Shown: in pieces, positions 21,001 through 36,000 of the stretch | Layout of the letters: each line of letters begins with the position of its first letter | Numbering within the stretch: position 1 is the stretch's first letter | Notes under the pieces: generated by a model | What the model was told of the DNA's origin: nothing | What the model saw: the letters and a program-made list of their open reading frames with translations, nothing else | Databases searched by the model: none | Translations under genes and position numbers: made by a program | DNA from: Paragonimus westermani | Lineage: Eukaryota; Platyhelminthes; Trematoda; Plagiorchiida; Troglotrematidae | Direction: 5' to 3' | Assembly (NCBI GenBank): GCA_008508345.1 | Contig: QNGE01003793.1 | Coordinates: forward strand, 1 to 64,000 | Length of the DNA: 64,000 nt

Positions 21001-24000
21001 GGCATGACCTCAGTCTTTCTGTAACAGGGTCGAGTGTACATTGCCACTGTAGGGGCACTCCTATTGTACGGCTCCCAGACCTGGTCCATTCGCGTAGAGG
21101 CTGTTCACAGGGTAGACGACGTGAACCGTCTACAGGTATTGCACCACCAACATCATCATCATAACAGCCAAGAACCTAACCAGATGTCACCGTGGTTCGC
21201 GCCACCGCTCAGTGACGTGAAATATCCTAAAGAAGAATGATATTAAGAAGGTTAAAAGTCAATAAAATAAAACTCGGCGGAAGAACTAGAAATGGTGCGG
21301 ATACGGGCACGTCATTGACTGCAACACATTACCATCTCGGGTTGCGTTTCTAAACAGTTATTTTAGTGATCAGCCATACACACGACACCGACACACTTTG
21401 TCCAGTGTAGCAGTAAGGGTCTTTATATTTTGTGACCATGTTGTTACTTGACAACCACGTGCTTTCACCCAACTATTCGTGGACTAAGTACGGTAAACGA
21501 TCAGATGGCATACGGAGTACGTGAACCAGCCACCACAGGCTGTGTAACGTGGACAGTTAACCAACTGATTGCGTATCCCTAGCGTTCCCGAATACACGCC
21601 GGAGAACGACCATGTTGCCCACGAGATCAGTCCACTCAATGTGGGCCAATCGGCGAAGACAACGATGGCGACACACGGCAAACCTCTTGTTATCATCGTT
21701 GCGAACAGGCCACGTTCCCGAACCACAGAGCAAACAACAGAGCGTACACAACGATTACACACCATTCGCCTTAGCGACAACCTGACACCACATATGACGC
21801 AGGCTAACAACAACAGCAACTCGTACCGCTCACATCTCATCAGCAGTGTTACAGGCTGACGAGAAAGTGCTTTCAAGGTACGTGAAAGAAACCAAAGTCG
21901 CAAGTGGATTACCTGCAAGAACGAATGTAGAATTTTGAATGTCCCAGCCTTCATGCGACACTTTGCACTGTCGTGGTGCGAAGCGCATTTCGTGCAAGCC
22001 AGCCCGGACACTCACCTTGGTCTACATAAGGAACTAATTAAAACAACATCATCCGCATGCTCCATGTCGGTCAAACTTGCGCCTGGAAGAAGACTGACAC
22101 CAAACTCGCTGGATTCCCGAAGCGCACCTTCCACAATGTCGTCCACGACAAAAGTGAACAGAAAGAGGAAGATTGGGCAGCGCTGACGAACACCATTAGA
22201 TCTGATGAACGCCCGAGACAGTTGTCCATAAACCCTCACCTTACAGTAATCTCCACAGATTCACGTACCTCCCGGATAATCCCTTGCGAAGAAGGCAGTT
22301 CCAGGGAACGTTACGAACAATCAGAGCGAAAACAGCCTTTTGGCTAAAAAATATCCCGAGCGTCGCCTGCCTAAAGGGTTGACGATATTCCAAGATCCGT
22401 CGCAGGGTGGGTTAGGCTTGCAGTGGTAGTCCGGTGGTCAGCGCATGACTCCGGTGCGGGTTATGATGGCACTCAGGCTGACACTTGTTCCAAATAAGGC
22501 TCTGTATGGTAGACGATCGGATGGTATACGGAGTACGTGAACCAACCATCGCAGGAAGTGGAATGTCCGTGTCAATGGTGAACACAATTATCATACCAGA
22601 ACAATGGGGTCAATGCCTATTCTTCAAGACAAAAGTTTACATTAACCGCATTGCTTCGCCGTTCAGTTCTAGCATACGGTTTCTTCCTTCGCTAGCTGTA
22701 TTCCCTGAGTCGCTCACGGACACAAAATTTGGACTCAGCTTTTGATGATGACTTTGGCCCCTATAGCGCGCCCACTGACGTTCTGTGCATTCCAGTAATA
22801 CTATTTCAAAACTTCACGTTGCAAACTTCCTAGGAATCATCGCAGCAAGCAATCAGGATATGGGATTTTTAAGCAATTTCGATTCGCAATGAGGTATGAA
22901 AGAGCTGGACAGAAATGAAGGTGTCCAAATACTGAACGAAGTACAGCATGAAAGACTATTTTACATACCAAATTTTTGGTATCAGCGGAATGGACCTCAC
23001 TGCCCTAACGTGGATCCTCAACACGACAGCACTTTCGTAATAGGCTGCCTCGATCGCTATCAGGCACAGTGGTAAACTGATGCGTCAGTTCTCCAATTGA
23101 GATGAGGTGAAAACACATGCCACCAAAATATAAATTAGTCGGTCCACGGCTTTATTAGTGAGTTTGAAAACCAGACCATTTTAATGCGATACATCACTGA
23201 TAAAATTGGTGCTTAACAGACCATTAAATTCAGGTGGACTTCATGCAACACGTAAGGGTACACATGAGAAAGTGAATCTTTGTGGATAAAGAACTGAGGT
23301 CGGACTGGATACTCGGAAGGAGGACAATAAACAACGTCGGTGTCGATTATCACTAATACTTCACTAGAAATTGTATAAGTGATGAACAACACACGTCACA
23401 AGAAAAGAAAAACTAGCCTAACGGAAGGACAAACTCTATGATATGCTCCCAAATGGTCTTAACCATTCTTAAATGAAGAACCACAATCAGTAACTCACTA
23501 ATTTCTCCCTGGTAGTGCCAGATAACTCCTCACGCATTTTAGCTAGTTCTGATTCCGCCACGTCGGCTCGTCGGTTCGCCTCGCTCACTTCATTACGCGC
23601 CGTCGCCGCTTGCATCCGTTGAGTCTCTGCTTGTGATCGGAAATTGCCACATAAACGTGCTTCCTGCTCCAACTCAGCAATGCGGTTGCAGCAGACGACA
23701 TTATCCGCCTCCAATTGGGCGCATCTTGCACGTAGTTCCATCGCTTCGTCTGCGCGCTTCCGCAACTGCTCTACCGTGGTTGACAAATGTGCGGCGACGG
23801 CCAATTCCTCGCGTGCTATGTCCAGTTCATCCTTCAAATGGATTGATTCGTCCGCAGACTTGCTTAAAAGTTCGCACTGAGGGAGCAGAGTGAAAAAGCG
23901 GCACTTACGGTGGCGTAGTAAGAGACATTGTCGAGAAGAACAAGAGTGGAGAAACGAATAAGGGAAACAATCTTGATACAACGTACACGTGAGTCCGTGA

Positions 24001-27000
24001 GTGTTCTTAGAATGAGATGATTACAGTCACCAATTTCGATCAGTGGCTCCACTACATATTATGCGTCCAACTTTACCGCGTAAAGACTATCCGGTCGACT
24101 GACGACACAAGTGGTTAGCATCAAATCGGGTTACACGTGTGAAGTAAACGGCAACAGCCTGTAAATGAGCTGGCCACGGCAGACGACATGTTGGACATAA
24201 CTACGGATGAGAGAAGTATCAACAAAAACGGTCAGTCTGATGACACCAGTAATAAACAATTAAAGCTCACATGGCAAACCACGTGCGGGGCCAAAGTGGC
24301 ATCAGTCTTTCGTTGAATGGGTTGACTGCACACAGCCTCAGTGCCAACAAGCTTCTAGTAATGTATAAAAAAACCCGGCCTGTTTACAGGACGATGCTTT
24401 TGGTCGCCGGTATTTTCGTGGTATTACACATGTGTAAAGAGAATACCACTTGAGCAATGGCACGACTCGTGGGACTTTTGGTATACACAGATCTCATATA
24501 CTGACAAACTGGAGGTCATCATACAGGCTACGACCGTTCAAATGCGTCAAAAAAAACCTAAACCAACCCACAGGTTTCCCAACACGATTTCTGTTGAGCT
24601 GTAAAAGGTAGTACGGCAACCAGCGCAGACTGCGGTAAAGACTCTGATGTTATGGTTTGGCTCAATGCACTTGTATTGATCATAAACATGTAAAAACCGA
24701 GAACCAACCTTTTGTTTCAAATCTTGAATGTTAATCAGCGCATCAGCCAGCTTCAGCCTTAATTCTTCTTTCGCTAAAATTTCAAGACGGTAATAACTAT
24801 AATAACTTGACAACAACAATTCGTAATTATGTGTAAAATCGGTTTGGGACAAGTTCATTTAAATTAAAAAAATTAGCTCCAGATGAATGGTAAACAGGAT
24901 TAACGATAATGGAAACAAAGAAAATGAGATAACTTGGTGGTTAGATGCCAAAAAAGTGTGCACCAAACTAAGCATGAGCGCCCCAGTCGAACAGCAAACG
25001 AAATACACCATCCAGTTCATTAACAAATTATAGTCGGCACATCCCAGAATAAATTAGGACGCCATAGTTAAACGACAGGTGTCGAAAATAACAAGTCGGC
25101 CGTGAACACAACCAGAGTTGAGGAAAGGCAAATACGGTCCGGAATTAAAACCGAAGCAGAAAAGAATGTCCCACCACCCCCAGACGAAGCACAACTTACA
25201 AAACAAACATGGACAAACGGATGAAAGTAAGAACATTGTAAAACAGCACAAAGACGTTCCTAAAAGTGCCACGGGACGATTTTAAATAATTACAACTGAG
25301 AAAAAGTGAATCTGAAGCCGTTCGAAGTAAGGACTAAGGCGACTGACATTACCAGAACTGGATAATGAACACGAGAAACTTTGTGAAACGGAACTGTCAA
25401 CAGTAGTCCCATTTTCGTGACGGTGTTAGGAAATATCGAATATTTTAATTCACACTTTTGTGCTACTACTGAAAAAGGTTGCTTTTCCCGCTTTATTCTT
25501 AGCTAATCGCTAGTCGATTGATAGAGCTTTAACCGATGCAATCTCTACGGGTCAGATCAAGGTCATGCTGATGGATAGCACCTGTATATTGTCTCCGGTT
25601 AGGGTATCGATACACAGCTCTCTGAATGTCAGGTTTCATTTTTTTTTCTTTCCGTTGGGTTCCGACCATTTCAACACACGTAACGTTGTTCCTAGATCAG
25701 CTTCGACTAGCCAAACAGTATTCACACAAATGTTTCAGAAATGCAGGAAATCGAACCACACTAAGAGTTTCACCGTATCCGCTACAAAATCCAAACAGTT
25801 CGCGTAGTGTTGCGTTCACGCTTAAAATTATCATGCCGGGTTCTCCGAGAAACCAGGACTATCAAGACTGCTGAAGTGAACTTTGATTCCAACCGCTAAG
25901 TAAGGACAGACTACTTGGACGAATAGCATTTCTCAGTTTAATTTTCGGTACCCACGTTACATCGGCAGTTGATATTGGAACCTAACTGTCGTGTAACCCA
26001 GCAACGAAATGTGTAACGTCAACGAACCGGAACACAGAAAAAGGAAACAGATCCCCGGTACCAAGAAAAATGAAAGGAAAAAAACAATATGGGCAAGAAA
26101 TTCTTGAGAACTTTAGTTCGGACATACAAGATCAGTGTGTGAAACTTTGCAAGAAGCAACAGATAAAGTAGAATAGCCGGAAATAGTGCGAGACAGCCTG
26201 TTACATCGTTCACTGCTCCTCCTGGTTATGCGCCGGCGGCACCGCAAGAAAAGGTTCGAACGCATGCCACTGTACTCAACTGACTACTGCCATTCATAAT
26301 GTCCCTAATCAGAGCATAGCAAAGTCACAAGGCGCGCGTTACAGGAGGTGAAAGAAATCTAGTGCTTGACACGTTAAATAATACCTGTGTTCGGTTCTTT
26401 CCCGCCGGATGTCAAGCAAGTAAATAGGTGATTGAACCAGCAGAGATCGGAGAAGTCCACATAGAGTGATGGACAGTGAAACAGCAATGTTAACATCACG
26501 GCTTACACTCTAAATGAGGGTAGTTACAGGGTTCGCGTATGGATTATGGTAAACCTACTATGAAGAACACAACCCTGCTGTCCAATTCAGATTATCCCAG
26601 GCGATTCTTAAGATATAGAAGACCCACTGAGACCCACTGATCAACATCGGTCACGTCGAAACCGAGGTCATATTTTCATGTAAGTTAGGTAACTCAACAG
26701 AATGACAGCATGAGAGGTGGGCAGGTGAACAATTTCCGAACAAGTTGTGAATAATCAGTAGTTTGATTTAATGCAGACGTCTTGATTCTGATACAGGAGC
26801 TTCTTCAGAACAGATAAACCAGTTACAAATTTGGCGATATTTAAGGCTGGCCAGACGTAGGCAACTAAACGAAGCAGAGGATAATAGGTCATGTGTCAAG
26901 TGGGCATAGACTGGAAGGTCAATGCTGGAATCGAATGGCAAATTGCAGCAGATCTCGAACACGTGAACAACTAGGTGGAGATGAAATCGATGTTGTGTGT

Positions 27001-30000
27001 CAGATAGGTCGATCGAAGGGTCAACTGTTTGTGAGGAAAATCGATACAGGGACCACAGTCCTGGTATGTTACTATAATTAAGTTACATCGCTGTATTATA
27101 TATTCAAACGTTACAAATTATATAGTAGGGAGCAAGGACTTGCCATATGACCTACAATATCCCCTGTTATAGAAAACAGTTATACGGAACAATGTGAAGG
27201 AAAGGTACCAAGTCAGTTTGGAAGCCCATCAAAAGTTTCGTAGCGCTATGTAGACGACATCTTTGTAATTATGAAACGAGCTCGGGTTAAAATGTTTTTA
27301 CAATATCCCAATCAGTTTCTACGACTCTCCATCATACCATTGTTCGGTTGCCTTTTTGATTAAACCAGCAGCCAGCGGATGATTCGAAAGAACTATAGGA
27401 AAGGTATCCAACAGGAGTGCGAACGACCATTAGTTGCGGTTTACATATCATGCGGGAACAGCACTGATTAGAACTGATGGGAACGTGTACACCATATGGT
27501 AAGCACAGCACACCAAAAGAAGGTAGTTCACTGAAATGGTGAGTGCGAATTACAAAAAAATAACAGAAAACGATACGAAGTAACTAGTCTGTTGATAAGA
27601 GACTTGCGTAGCAAACCATCCACGGCTTGGAGATCAACGACCAGGGTAATCAAACCAAAAACCAGCGGGTAAAATTAAGCTTTCAGCATCAATATACACG
27701 AAGAAACATATGAATGGATAATTTACCAAATGACAGGCAGTTACGGAATTCCCGCCAGACTAATTGGAAGTCTGCTCGAAATGTCTGATTTAGTGAAAGG
27801 AACTCACAAGTTTCAGTTTGGTACAATTCATTGCGCAGTTTGGTCAACTGATCTTGGAGCTGGCTGATTCGCACACTTGCCACTACAGGACTCATAGCAG
27901 ACCTGGATACAGGATTGATCAGGTCCGCACTCGGGACAAGGTCATCATCATCTCTAAGTACACTGTCTGAAGATATAGTAGGGTGTGCAGTTTGTCCGAA
28001 TCGTAGCCGTTCCAGTTCCGACTGTAGGGCAGCTTTCTCACCGGACACAACAGACAACTAAGCAACGAATGGTAAAATTAACGCACGCAAAACAGCAACG
28101 AAGGAAATAATGTGAAGGTTTTGACATAGTACAAATTAGACGAGCTCATTTAGTAGGAAAAAAATTGGCACTGGTAGGATCTAAACAAAGGATATTTTAT
28201 AAAGCCGACGATGAACAAGTATCGCATGCAATTATGTGATGACAGTGGTGAAAACAACGCATTTTCAAATTCAATTTTTGTGTAAAGACCGGAAGTTTAT
28301 CACAACCTGACAACAATACCCAAACTAAACCGAAATGTGACCTATAAAGAATTTGAGAAGTGAACAAAAATAGCTCTCGGGGTAGAAAGTGTAGAGTTGA
28401 TTCCATTTGTCTGCCCAAAACCTGTTCCTCAGAGTAGGAGGCAGTGACATACACTGAGGATCTTATGATCAGAGACGAACACAAATCAGCACCACGATGA
28501 AACAACAAGAACTCTTCTACCATCACAGCAGCGCTGAAAAGTCTCCCGTCGAATGGATCAGGACCTGAAAACGGTGCTCATGAAGGTCAGTAAAAAATCT
28601 CACAATGATGTGATGGACCTCCGAAAGAAACCAAACGAAAGTATATGTGCGAATTAACTTACTCTCAGTTGGAATTCGTGGCACTTCCGAGAGAGAAGCG
28701 CGTTTTGCGCAATCAAGCGCTTATACTCGTCGTCGGCAGTCAGTAGCTATAATAACCGTGAGAAAATAACCGATTATGTGTACAACACTCGAGATGGCAC
28801 GGAAAAGAAAATTATTATCAACATTTTCTGGAATGACTATCACCTATGCAAATGCAAACAAAACCACCATAAGTCGGATGATTTAATCTGAAACAGTGAA
28901 AGCATCACTAATTCACGGCATACAACAAAGGACCGGAAAGGGTATGCCACAAATTGTACGCTAGATGTAATGTGAAGCCGTCTAACGTAGCGAGTACTGC
29001 TCTGTGAATAAAAAAGCTGTGCCGCACATTGACATGAAAAGTGGGAGAATGGACTGACCGTACCGTAACGACCCACCATAACACTGATAGAACACCATTG
29101 TGGGAAAAAGGCATATGCATGCCAATAGTAACCGAACAAACCCATGAAAAAACGGACACACCAACTGCTAGGTAAATTTGGTCACCGACACCCGGCAATA
29201 ACATACGCCACAGCAGCCGCGTAAATGTTAGATTCCCTGTTTAGGCGCCCTCTGCGGTGAACCCTCGAACGGTCACGCTGCTTCTGTCACAACCTCATGC
29301 TTGACCCATTGAGCACCCTGAATGGATGGAATCCTTTAGAAATGGATATGAACGAACTATCACTAGTCATCTACTCCCAATGAACTGCAAACTCCGTACA
29401 TCGCCCTGCTACTTTGTGGTTTAGGTTTCTTTTGAACCAAAGCCTCTGGGTGAAGCTCCAACAGAGTCACCTTGTCTTTACAATCGTAGAACCTGAACTA
29501 ATAGGAATTGAGCATGTTGTCGAGGATTCTCACCATAACACTTTGGCTGACGTGACCACCGCCGGTCCCGTTCCATGTCACATTTCACCACATCAACAAC
29601 ACTTCTCATTTCAACCAATATATCTCGAACAATCCTTTAAATGGCAACCCTCCGAACAAGTTTCCGAGCTAACGCAAATCACTCTCAAAAACAAATTTAT
29701 GAGAAACCGCATGAAACCGGACACATGACAATTCCGTTTTACCCAACTGGTAGTGAGGTTGCCCAGAAGCACTCAGATTTTGATCAGTGCCGCATTGCAT
29801 ACCGATACCATCACGTGAAGTGGGCTAATGGGAAGGGACAACGATGGTCAAACACAGCAAATCCCCCTGATACCCTCGTCACAAACCGAACGCGTTTCAG
29901 AACCACACGGCAAAAGAGAACACACATGAGCACTATATACCATTCATTTCAACAACAACCTAACGTACTTTCGAGGTCACAGATGACACGAGTTGGTAAA

Positions 30001-33000
30001 AGCAACTCGTACCCTCGCTCAGCATCGCCCTAACCGTGGATGCACTGATCACATTTTCATAATTAGTCAGATGCTTAAACTCCAACATTCATATAGAACA
30101 CCAACAGTTGTCATCTTAAACATCAGAGGGGCCTTAAATTCGGGTGACAGAGCTGCACTATGTGACTGTCTATCGTGCAAGGGTGTGCCTGATAAGCACG
30201 TGAACATCCTGAAAGCAATCTATCGTCAGACCTCGGACAGGATTAAGACTCATCCAGCAGCGTATCGCCCACCATCAGCATCCCAAATGGGGGATCGACA
30301 AGGTTGTCCAACCCCCACCCCTAACTATTCAACTCTGTAGAAGGCGAAATCCTACACCCGGACAAACTGTGTACTTGGTAGTGTGGATTCACTCCTAGGC
30401 ATTCGGTTTCCAGATATCCCGTATGCAGATGACATCATCCTAGCCTGCGACTGCTCAAAGGGAGTCCAAAACATGTTACACAGACTGAAGCTGTATCAGC
30501 GGCTAGTGGAATGTCTGGTGAGATCACAAATCCCATAACAGACGACCAGATGGCATCCGCCAATGTATGCCATATGTGGCGTCGGCATGACCTCAGTCTT
30601 TCTGTAACAGGGTCGAGTGTACATTGCCACTGTAGGGGCACTCCTATTGTACGGCTCCCAGACCTGGTCCATTCGCGTAGAGGCTGTTCACAGGGTAGAC
30701 GACGTGAACCGTCTACAGGTATTGCACCACCAACATCATCATCATAACAGCCAAGAACCTAACCAGATGTCACCGTGGTTCGCGCCACCGCTCAGTGACG
30801 TGAAATATCCTAAAGAAGAATGATATTAAGAAGGTTAAAAGTCAATAAAATAAAACTCGGCGGAAGAACTAGAAATGGTGCGGATACGGGCACGTCATTG
30901 ACTGCAACACATTACCATCTCGGGTTGCGGCGAAGAACAAAGGTTAATAGCGGTCTGATTATAAGCATCTGTGTGTACCGTTGTAATCACCTCTTCATCT
31001 CTCTACTTTTTTTCTGTCCTCACTTTACACGCTACTTTCTTGGCCTTATATTTTGGAGCGTTGGCTACACCTCGTGGCTGATTGCGAACTAAATGTATGC
31101 ACATTATATACACAATCGGTCAATTGCTCATGACTTTCGGACAAGGGATATCGACGCAGCATTGTCTATTGATGTAAAAAGTCAAGGTGATTATACAGTT
31201 AATGAAGTGGTTTCCTGCCAACAGCTGTGTTCAGCAAAAATCCACATTGTGAACTATGTTGTTCATTCTCCTCGTTCTTGAATTATTCAGTATGGACAAA
31301 TAGACAATGCTATCGTACGCCGATAGCACAAAACTGTGCGAGCTTTAGAGCGGCTGAAAGATATGACAACTTAACAGAACGATCTGAACCGTCTAAACCA
31401 GTGGTCCATAAAGAATAACCTGTCATCTACTGTCAACAAATATAAAATGGTGCAGGTTAACTGAGAAAATTGTGCTAACATTTTAGCGACACAAGACTAG
31501 TTGTATGAGTATGGGAACGGAAACTAGGGATCACAGTAACACAGTTTAGCTGTCCAAAAATTGTGCGATGATGGCTAAAAGGTGCAAATATCGCTCAACC
31601 TTTTAAGAACTTGTGGAGTCTTCCACTCTGAAGTATTTCTCACTATGCTGGTTTCCGTAATTCATCAACACCTGGAAACGAGTATACAGGTCAATCGTTC
31701 TTATTAAAAAAAATCGAAATGTACTGAATGTGTTCAGAGACAGGCCACTGTAAGAACTGTAGGACTTAGGAAAATTCCCTACGTAGAAAAACTAAAACAA
31801 TTAGATCGATTCCTAATGAATTACAGTCACCTCAATAGACATCTGATTCTTATCTACAAAATATTTCACGCCAAGAGTTTCTCAATGACACGTTTCATCG
31901 CATTGAACAAGAGTGAACGTCTAGAGGTCACTCGTTCAAATTGGGCTAGGAATAGGCTGGCTAGTGTGCACATAAAACTGCTAAAGTCTGTCCACAGTGG
32001 AATGCACTGTTCGAATCAGTGATCACGGCAGAATAGGTTGAGAGCTTTGAAATTTTGCTCGATCGGCGCAGACGTGACAGACAACACGTACTACAAGCTT
32101 CCTAACCACCATTCTAGCTCAATCCTACAGGTCATTAAATACGTACACCTGAGGGAATGCTGGTTCAGTTGCTGATATGATTGCACGCGAGGTGCATTAT
32201 TGAAGTTTTCTTTTATTTACTTCTATTCACTTTTTCTGTAGATTTATAAAACGTCAAACGCAATGTTTCTCGAATGTTGCAGGGACAGGAGACGTACATG
32301 TGAAGATCTCTCCTTTTAATAAAAACCTACGAACCTACGACTGACATACAAGCGAGCAAACAGATAGACGAAGGACTATTTAATAATCTCTATTTAGTTG
32401 AACTGGGTCAACTTAGTTTATTACGTCGTGTTATGTTCAAGGCCGTTAAAACTATCCGGCACTTCAACGACATCGAAGTGCATGAGAGGCAACGACGATG
32501 GCGCCTCACGAAACATGCTAATGTAGGGTGGTGTCAAAGGGAGCCATTGCAGGGACAACGAAAGGAAATACGGGAAAAAGATAACAGAACACATGCGAAC
32601 GAGTGTGACTGCGTAGGACTTTTTAACTTAGGCTATTCTAACTTACTACGAGCATGCGTTCATTCGAACATAAGTGAAACAGGTCGATCAGCGACAGCAC
32701 TTGATGTGAAACAAGCAGGTTAAGAACTTAATGAAAAACTCTGAAATACACAGCCAGAGAAAAAGGGGAGCTCAGTGTCCATTACTATTTGGAAACATGC
32801 ACGATTGAGCAACGTGAATAGCGTAAGCAGAAAAGAAACGAAAAAAGACTATTTGACGGGACTACTTCGTAGGCACGGGGCACATATTTAACAAAACCTG
32901 ATAACCCGAATGCGAAACCAGTTCACTCCGAAACGGCCAGAAAGTTTGTAGAATGACTACCACGTCCAACAAAACCGATGAAGCGGAATTCATGTGACCA

Positions 33001-36000
33001 AACACAGGAAAAGACGAAGGTGAGATTGGGCCCGGTGTGCATATAACCCAGTCACTCAGTAAAGTAGGGTGCATGGCGGAGAAACTAATACAACACGGAC
33101 AGTAATAATGGCAACTATAAACATGTTCGACGAAAAAAAAGAAATCCAGCAGGTGGAAAGTCGAGATAACCTCAAAAACATTCAATGTTGTGCTACAGGG
33201 TCCATCTGAAGACAAAATATGGTGAGCGAGGTCGTTTTCACTGTCATCCCTCCGGATAAGTGCAAGACAACAAACATCGGTGCAATAAATAATGCCGCAC
33301 CAAAATGAGTGCAAACGCAGTCCAAGAGAAATTGCAAATTGACACTCCATTGGGAACCCAATATTCTTTGGACAACCAGGTTACTGATCTCTCGCCAGCA
33401 ATTGCGCGAATTAAGACTTGGAAAACTTATACAGTTCAGCCCTGTATAGATGTGTTTAGAGAGAACCCTTGGAGGATCGGTTTAAATGGATGGTTTGTGA
33501 CAAATTCTGGTGGAAAATGACGAGAATCCAGGTAAACAACAAACCCCTTTGGGGGAAATTACAGCAGATCACACTGTAGGGAAACAAGCGCAGACAAATT
33601 AGTCGATGCATTCAAGCCTACATAATATAACCCACTCAGACAGGCTAAAAGTGACCTAACAGTTCACACCGTATTAGAAAGATAGCCATCAACAACTAAA
33701 ATAACGTTTTCGGATTTGCATCATGCCGCCATGCGGCATACATGGCCTAGCTTCTCGAACATAAACAGAGGCAGCCGAGTTGGCCGAAAAGCGTGCTTAC
33801 AACCGTACGACTTTTGGCCGATGTCGTTATCACTGAGCGGCTGTGAGATCACACAATAAAACGGCTGGGGTAACGCTTTCTATGGACAAGAGTAACGCAA
33901 GACAGCGTATGGAGAACTCTTAGAATCTATTTTCAAAAAAATCAGGAGTCAAAGGGCCACATGAGGAACAGCCAATTAAAATCTGCGCAATGAGCACAAA
34001 TGAGAACAAAAAACAGTCAGCCAATCAGAATGAGCCAACATATTAACCAGCACGATCCAATCAAGGTCGACGTAACATTGATCACAGTGTGCCTAGATCA
34101 GAAGCCGTAATGCTATCAGTTAGATGCATGCTATAAACAGCCGGCGTAAAACACCATGTGGACTGTATGACAGTGATAAAGCCAGTGTATTCACAGATTT
34201 GTGGCTTCGAAATCTTGGCAACTAACTGACGGTGAGGAGAGAATAGAATACTAAATGGGTCACTTCACCTCAGACACCGTTATCACTCAATCTAATAAAT
34301 ACAAATAATCGACTTACGAACAAAAATCATGAGATATTTTAGGACATAAACAGACATGAATGGACATCTTCTATCAAAGGTTAAAAAGGTGTAATCAATA
34401 GATTGAAGTAATCGTAACGTTATCATGTTTAGGAAGAGTAGGTAACGGCGTGGTCACACAAGCTCCAAACTACCTGAGAAAAGGTGAAATCTAGCCGATG
34501 AACACGAAAGACCTACAGGCCAAGTCGGGGTTTTGGAGCAAACTTACAAACACGATGCATGATCAGAATGAACCAAATTAACATAGGTTGCAAAGAAATC
34601 TTGCAGGCGACAGAAAACAGTGAAACAAGATCTACTGAGAAGAGGGAGTATTCCAAGCAGCTTTCTTAAGACAAATTGTGAGATCATGGCCCAATAGCGG
34701 TCAACGACACAGAGCAAGTCAAGTACACCTTGAGGATGAGAAGCTCCGGATAGATAACCAGGAGGCTATTGAGACAAATTATTCAGCAATATTCAAAATC
34801 CCAATAAACGCATAGAAAAAACCATTGCTGGAGCCAACTTGAAAGACCTGGTGGAAACGAAAATGAGGTTTATCCCCCCTTCCCAACAGCTACCAGCTAT
34901 TATCGTATAAGATTGCACTGGATGTAACGGTTGAGGGCAACGTCGACCTGCAGAACAGTGCTGGATATGAGATGATCGCCAGATTGGTCGCCACCGGAAC
35001 CAATGAAAAACCCATGTTTCGATCTTCTAACTAGTCCGTATATCAATATCAATGAGTATACAATACTGAAATTGTACAACCTTAAGCGATATGTGTGCGG
35101 CTGACGATCGAACGGACAGTGGGGCTTCAACATAAACCATGACTATTTCCGATTCAAAACGATCTCGAAGAAACCATTCCCATTGAGAACTAAACGAGCT
35201 ACAGTAGAATGCGGAATCACGGAGTATGAAGAAACAAGTAAACACAGCATTCAATGGCAATGACGAAGAGTGAAGAGCAATTTGGAGGAGTATACTCATA
35301 GGACACGAATAAGTCAGTACGCGTTGTGTAAACAGAGGTGAACAAGGTGGCTACTATAAACTTGATTGAAAGAACGGAGCAATAACGATGTAAAAAAAAT
35401 CCACAACAGCCAAGGTCATAAGCAGAATATGTGCCGGCTTACCTCTCATAAGTCAGTGGTTCAGACCGTGTTCTAAATAGCCTATATCAGAATACTATTA
35501 TAAAACGGTATTTACTCTCAGGAGCTTAACAGTTGTTTCGACCAGAACGATTAGAAAACGAACTAAAAATTACTGATGGCAAGAAGGGAATTACATTCAA
35601 ACGAGACCAATACGATAATGATTCTGTCAACAACGAAAGACAATGTCAAACCGAATGAAATTCACTACTATCGCATGAGTAACTTTGCAAATGTGTGAGA
35701 AACGAGGAGACTAGAACTCACCAAATCATCTGACGGTTCGCGCAAAGACGCGGATCCCGACGGTCGTGATGACATCAGCTTGAAACAAGAACAAAGAAAG
35801 AATGGATACGACAACAACCCAAATGGATGCCCGGGAATGATAAGAAGATGGGTATGGCAGATAGGATGGTGGCATCACCAAGAGAAGCTTTTCTGCGTGC
35901 ACGCAGGACAGGATGTTAAGGGAGTGCAGAAATTCCGTGACGGACTAGACGTACACCATTACGTACCCAAGACATGAAAAAGGGTTTGTTACCTATCAAG

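Larger units (their letters stand above)
20228..21346 (+). repeat. Duplicated composite block, copy A
   Basis: These 1,119 bases recur at 29,811-30,929 with no difference that I can see by eye. The block contains an RT tail on the minus strand (20,230-20,405) and an RTE-like RT on the plus strand (20,410-21,200). Flanks are unrelated. No target-site duplication or poly-A tail marks either edge. Confidence 0.9.
17218..23498 (-). other. HOOK 6.3 kb intron loaded with retroelements
   Basis: This intron (or the longer one if the 70-base exon is skipped) contains two Penelope-like pieces (17,997-18,570 and 19,145-19,774), the N gap, copy A of the duplicated block (20,228-21,346) and an RTE-like RT on the minus strand (21,484-22,600). 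About 780 bases at 17,218-17,996 and 900 bases at 22,600-23,498 hold nothing I recognise. Confidence 0.75.

Noticed and set aside
33772..33830. Second tRNA-like or SINE-like unit
   Set aside because: It has a weak A-box-like start (gcagccgagttggcc) but no B box or stem-loop at the right distance.
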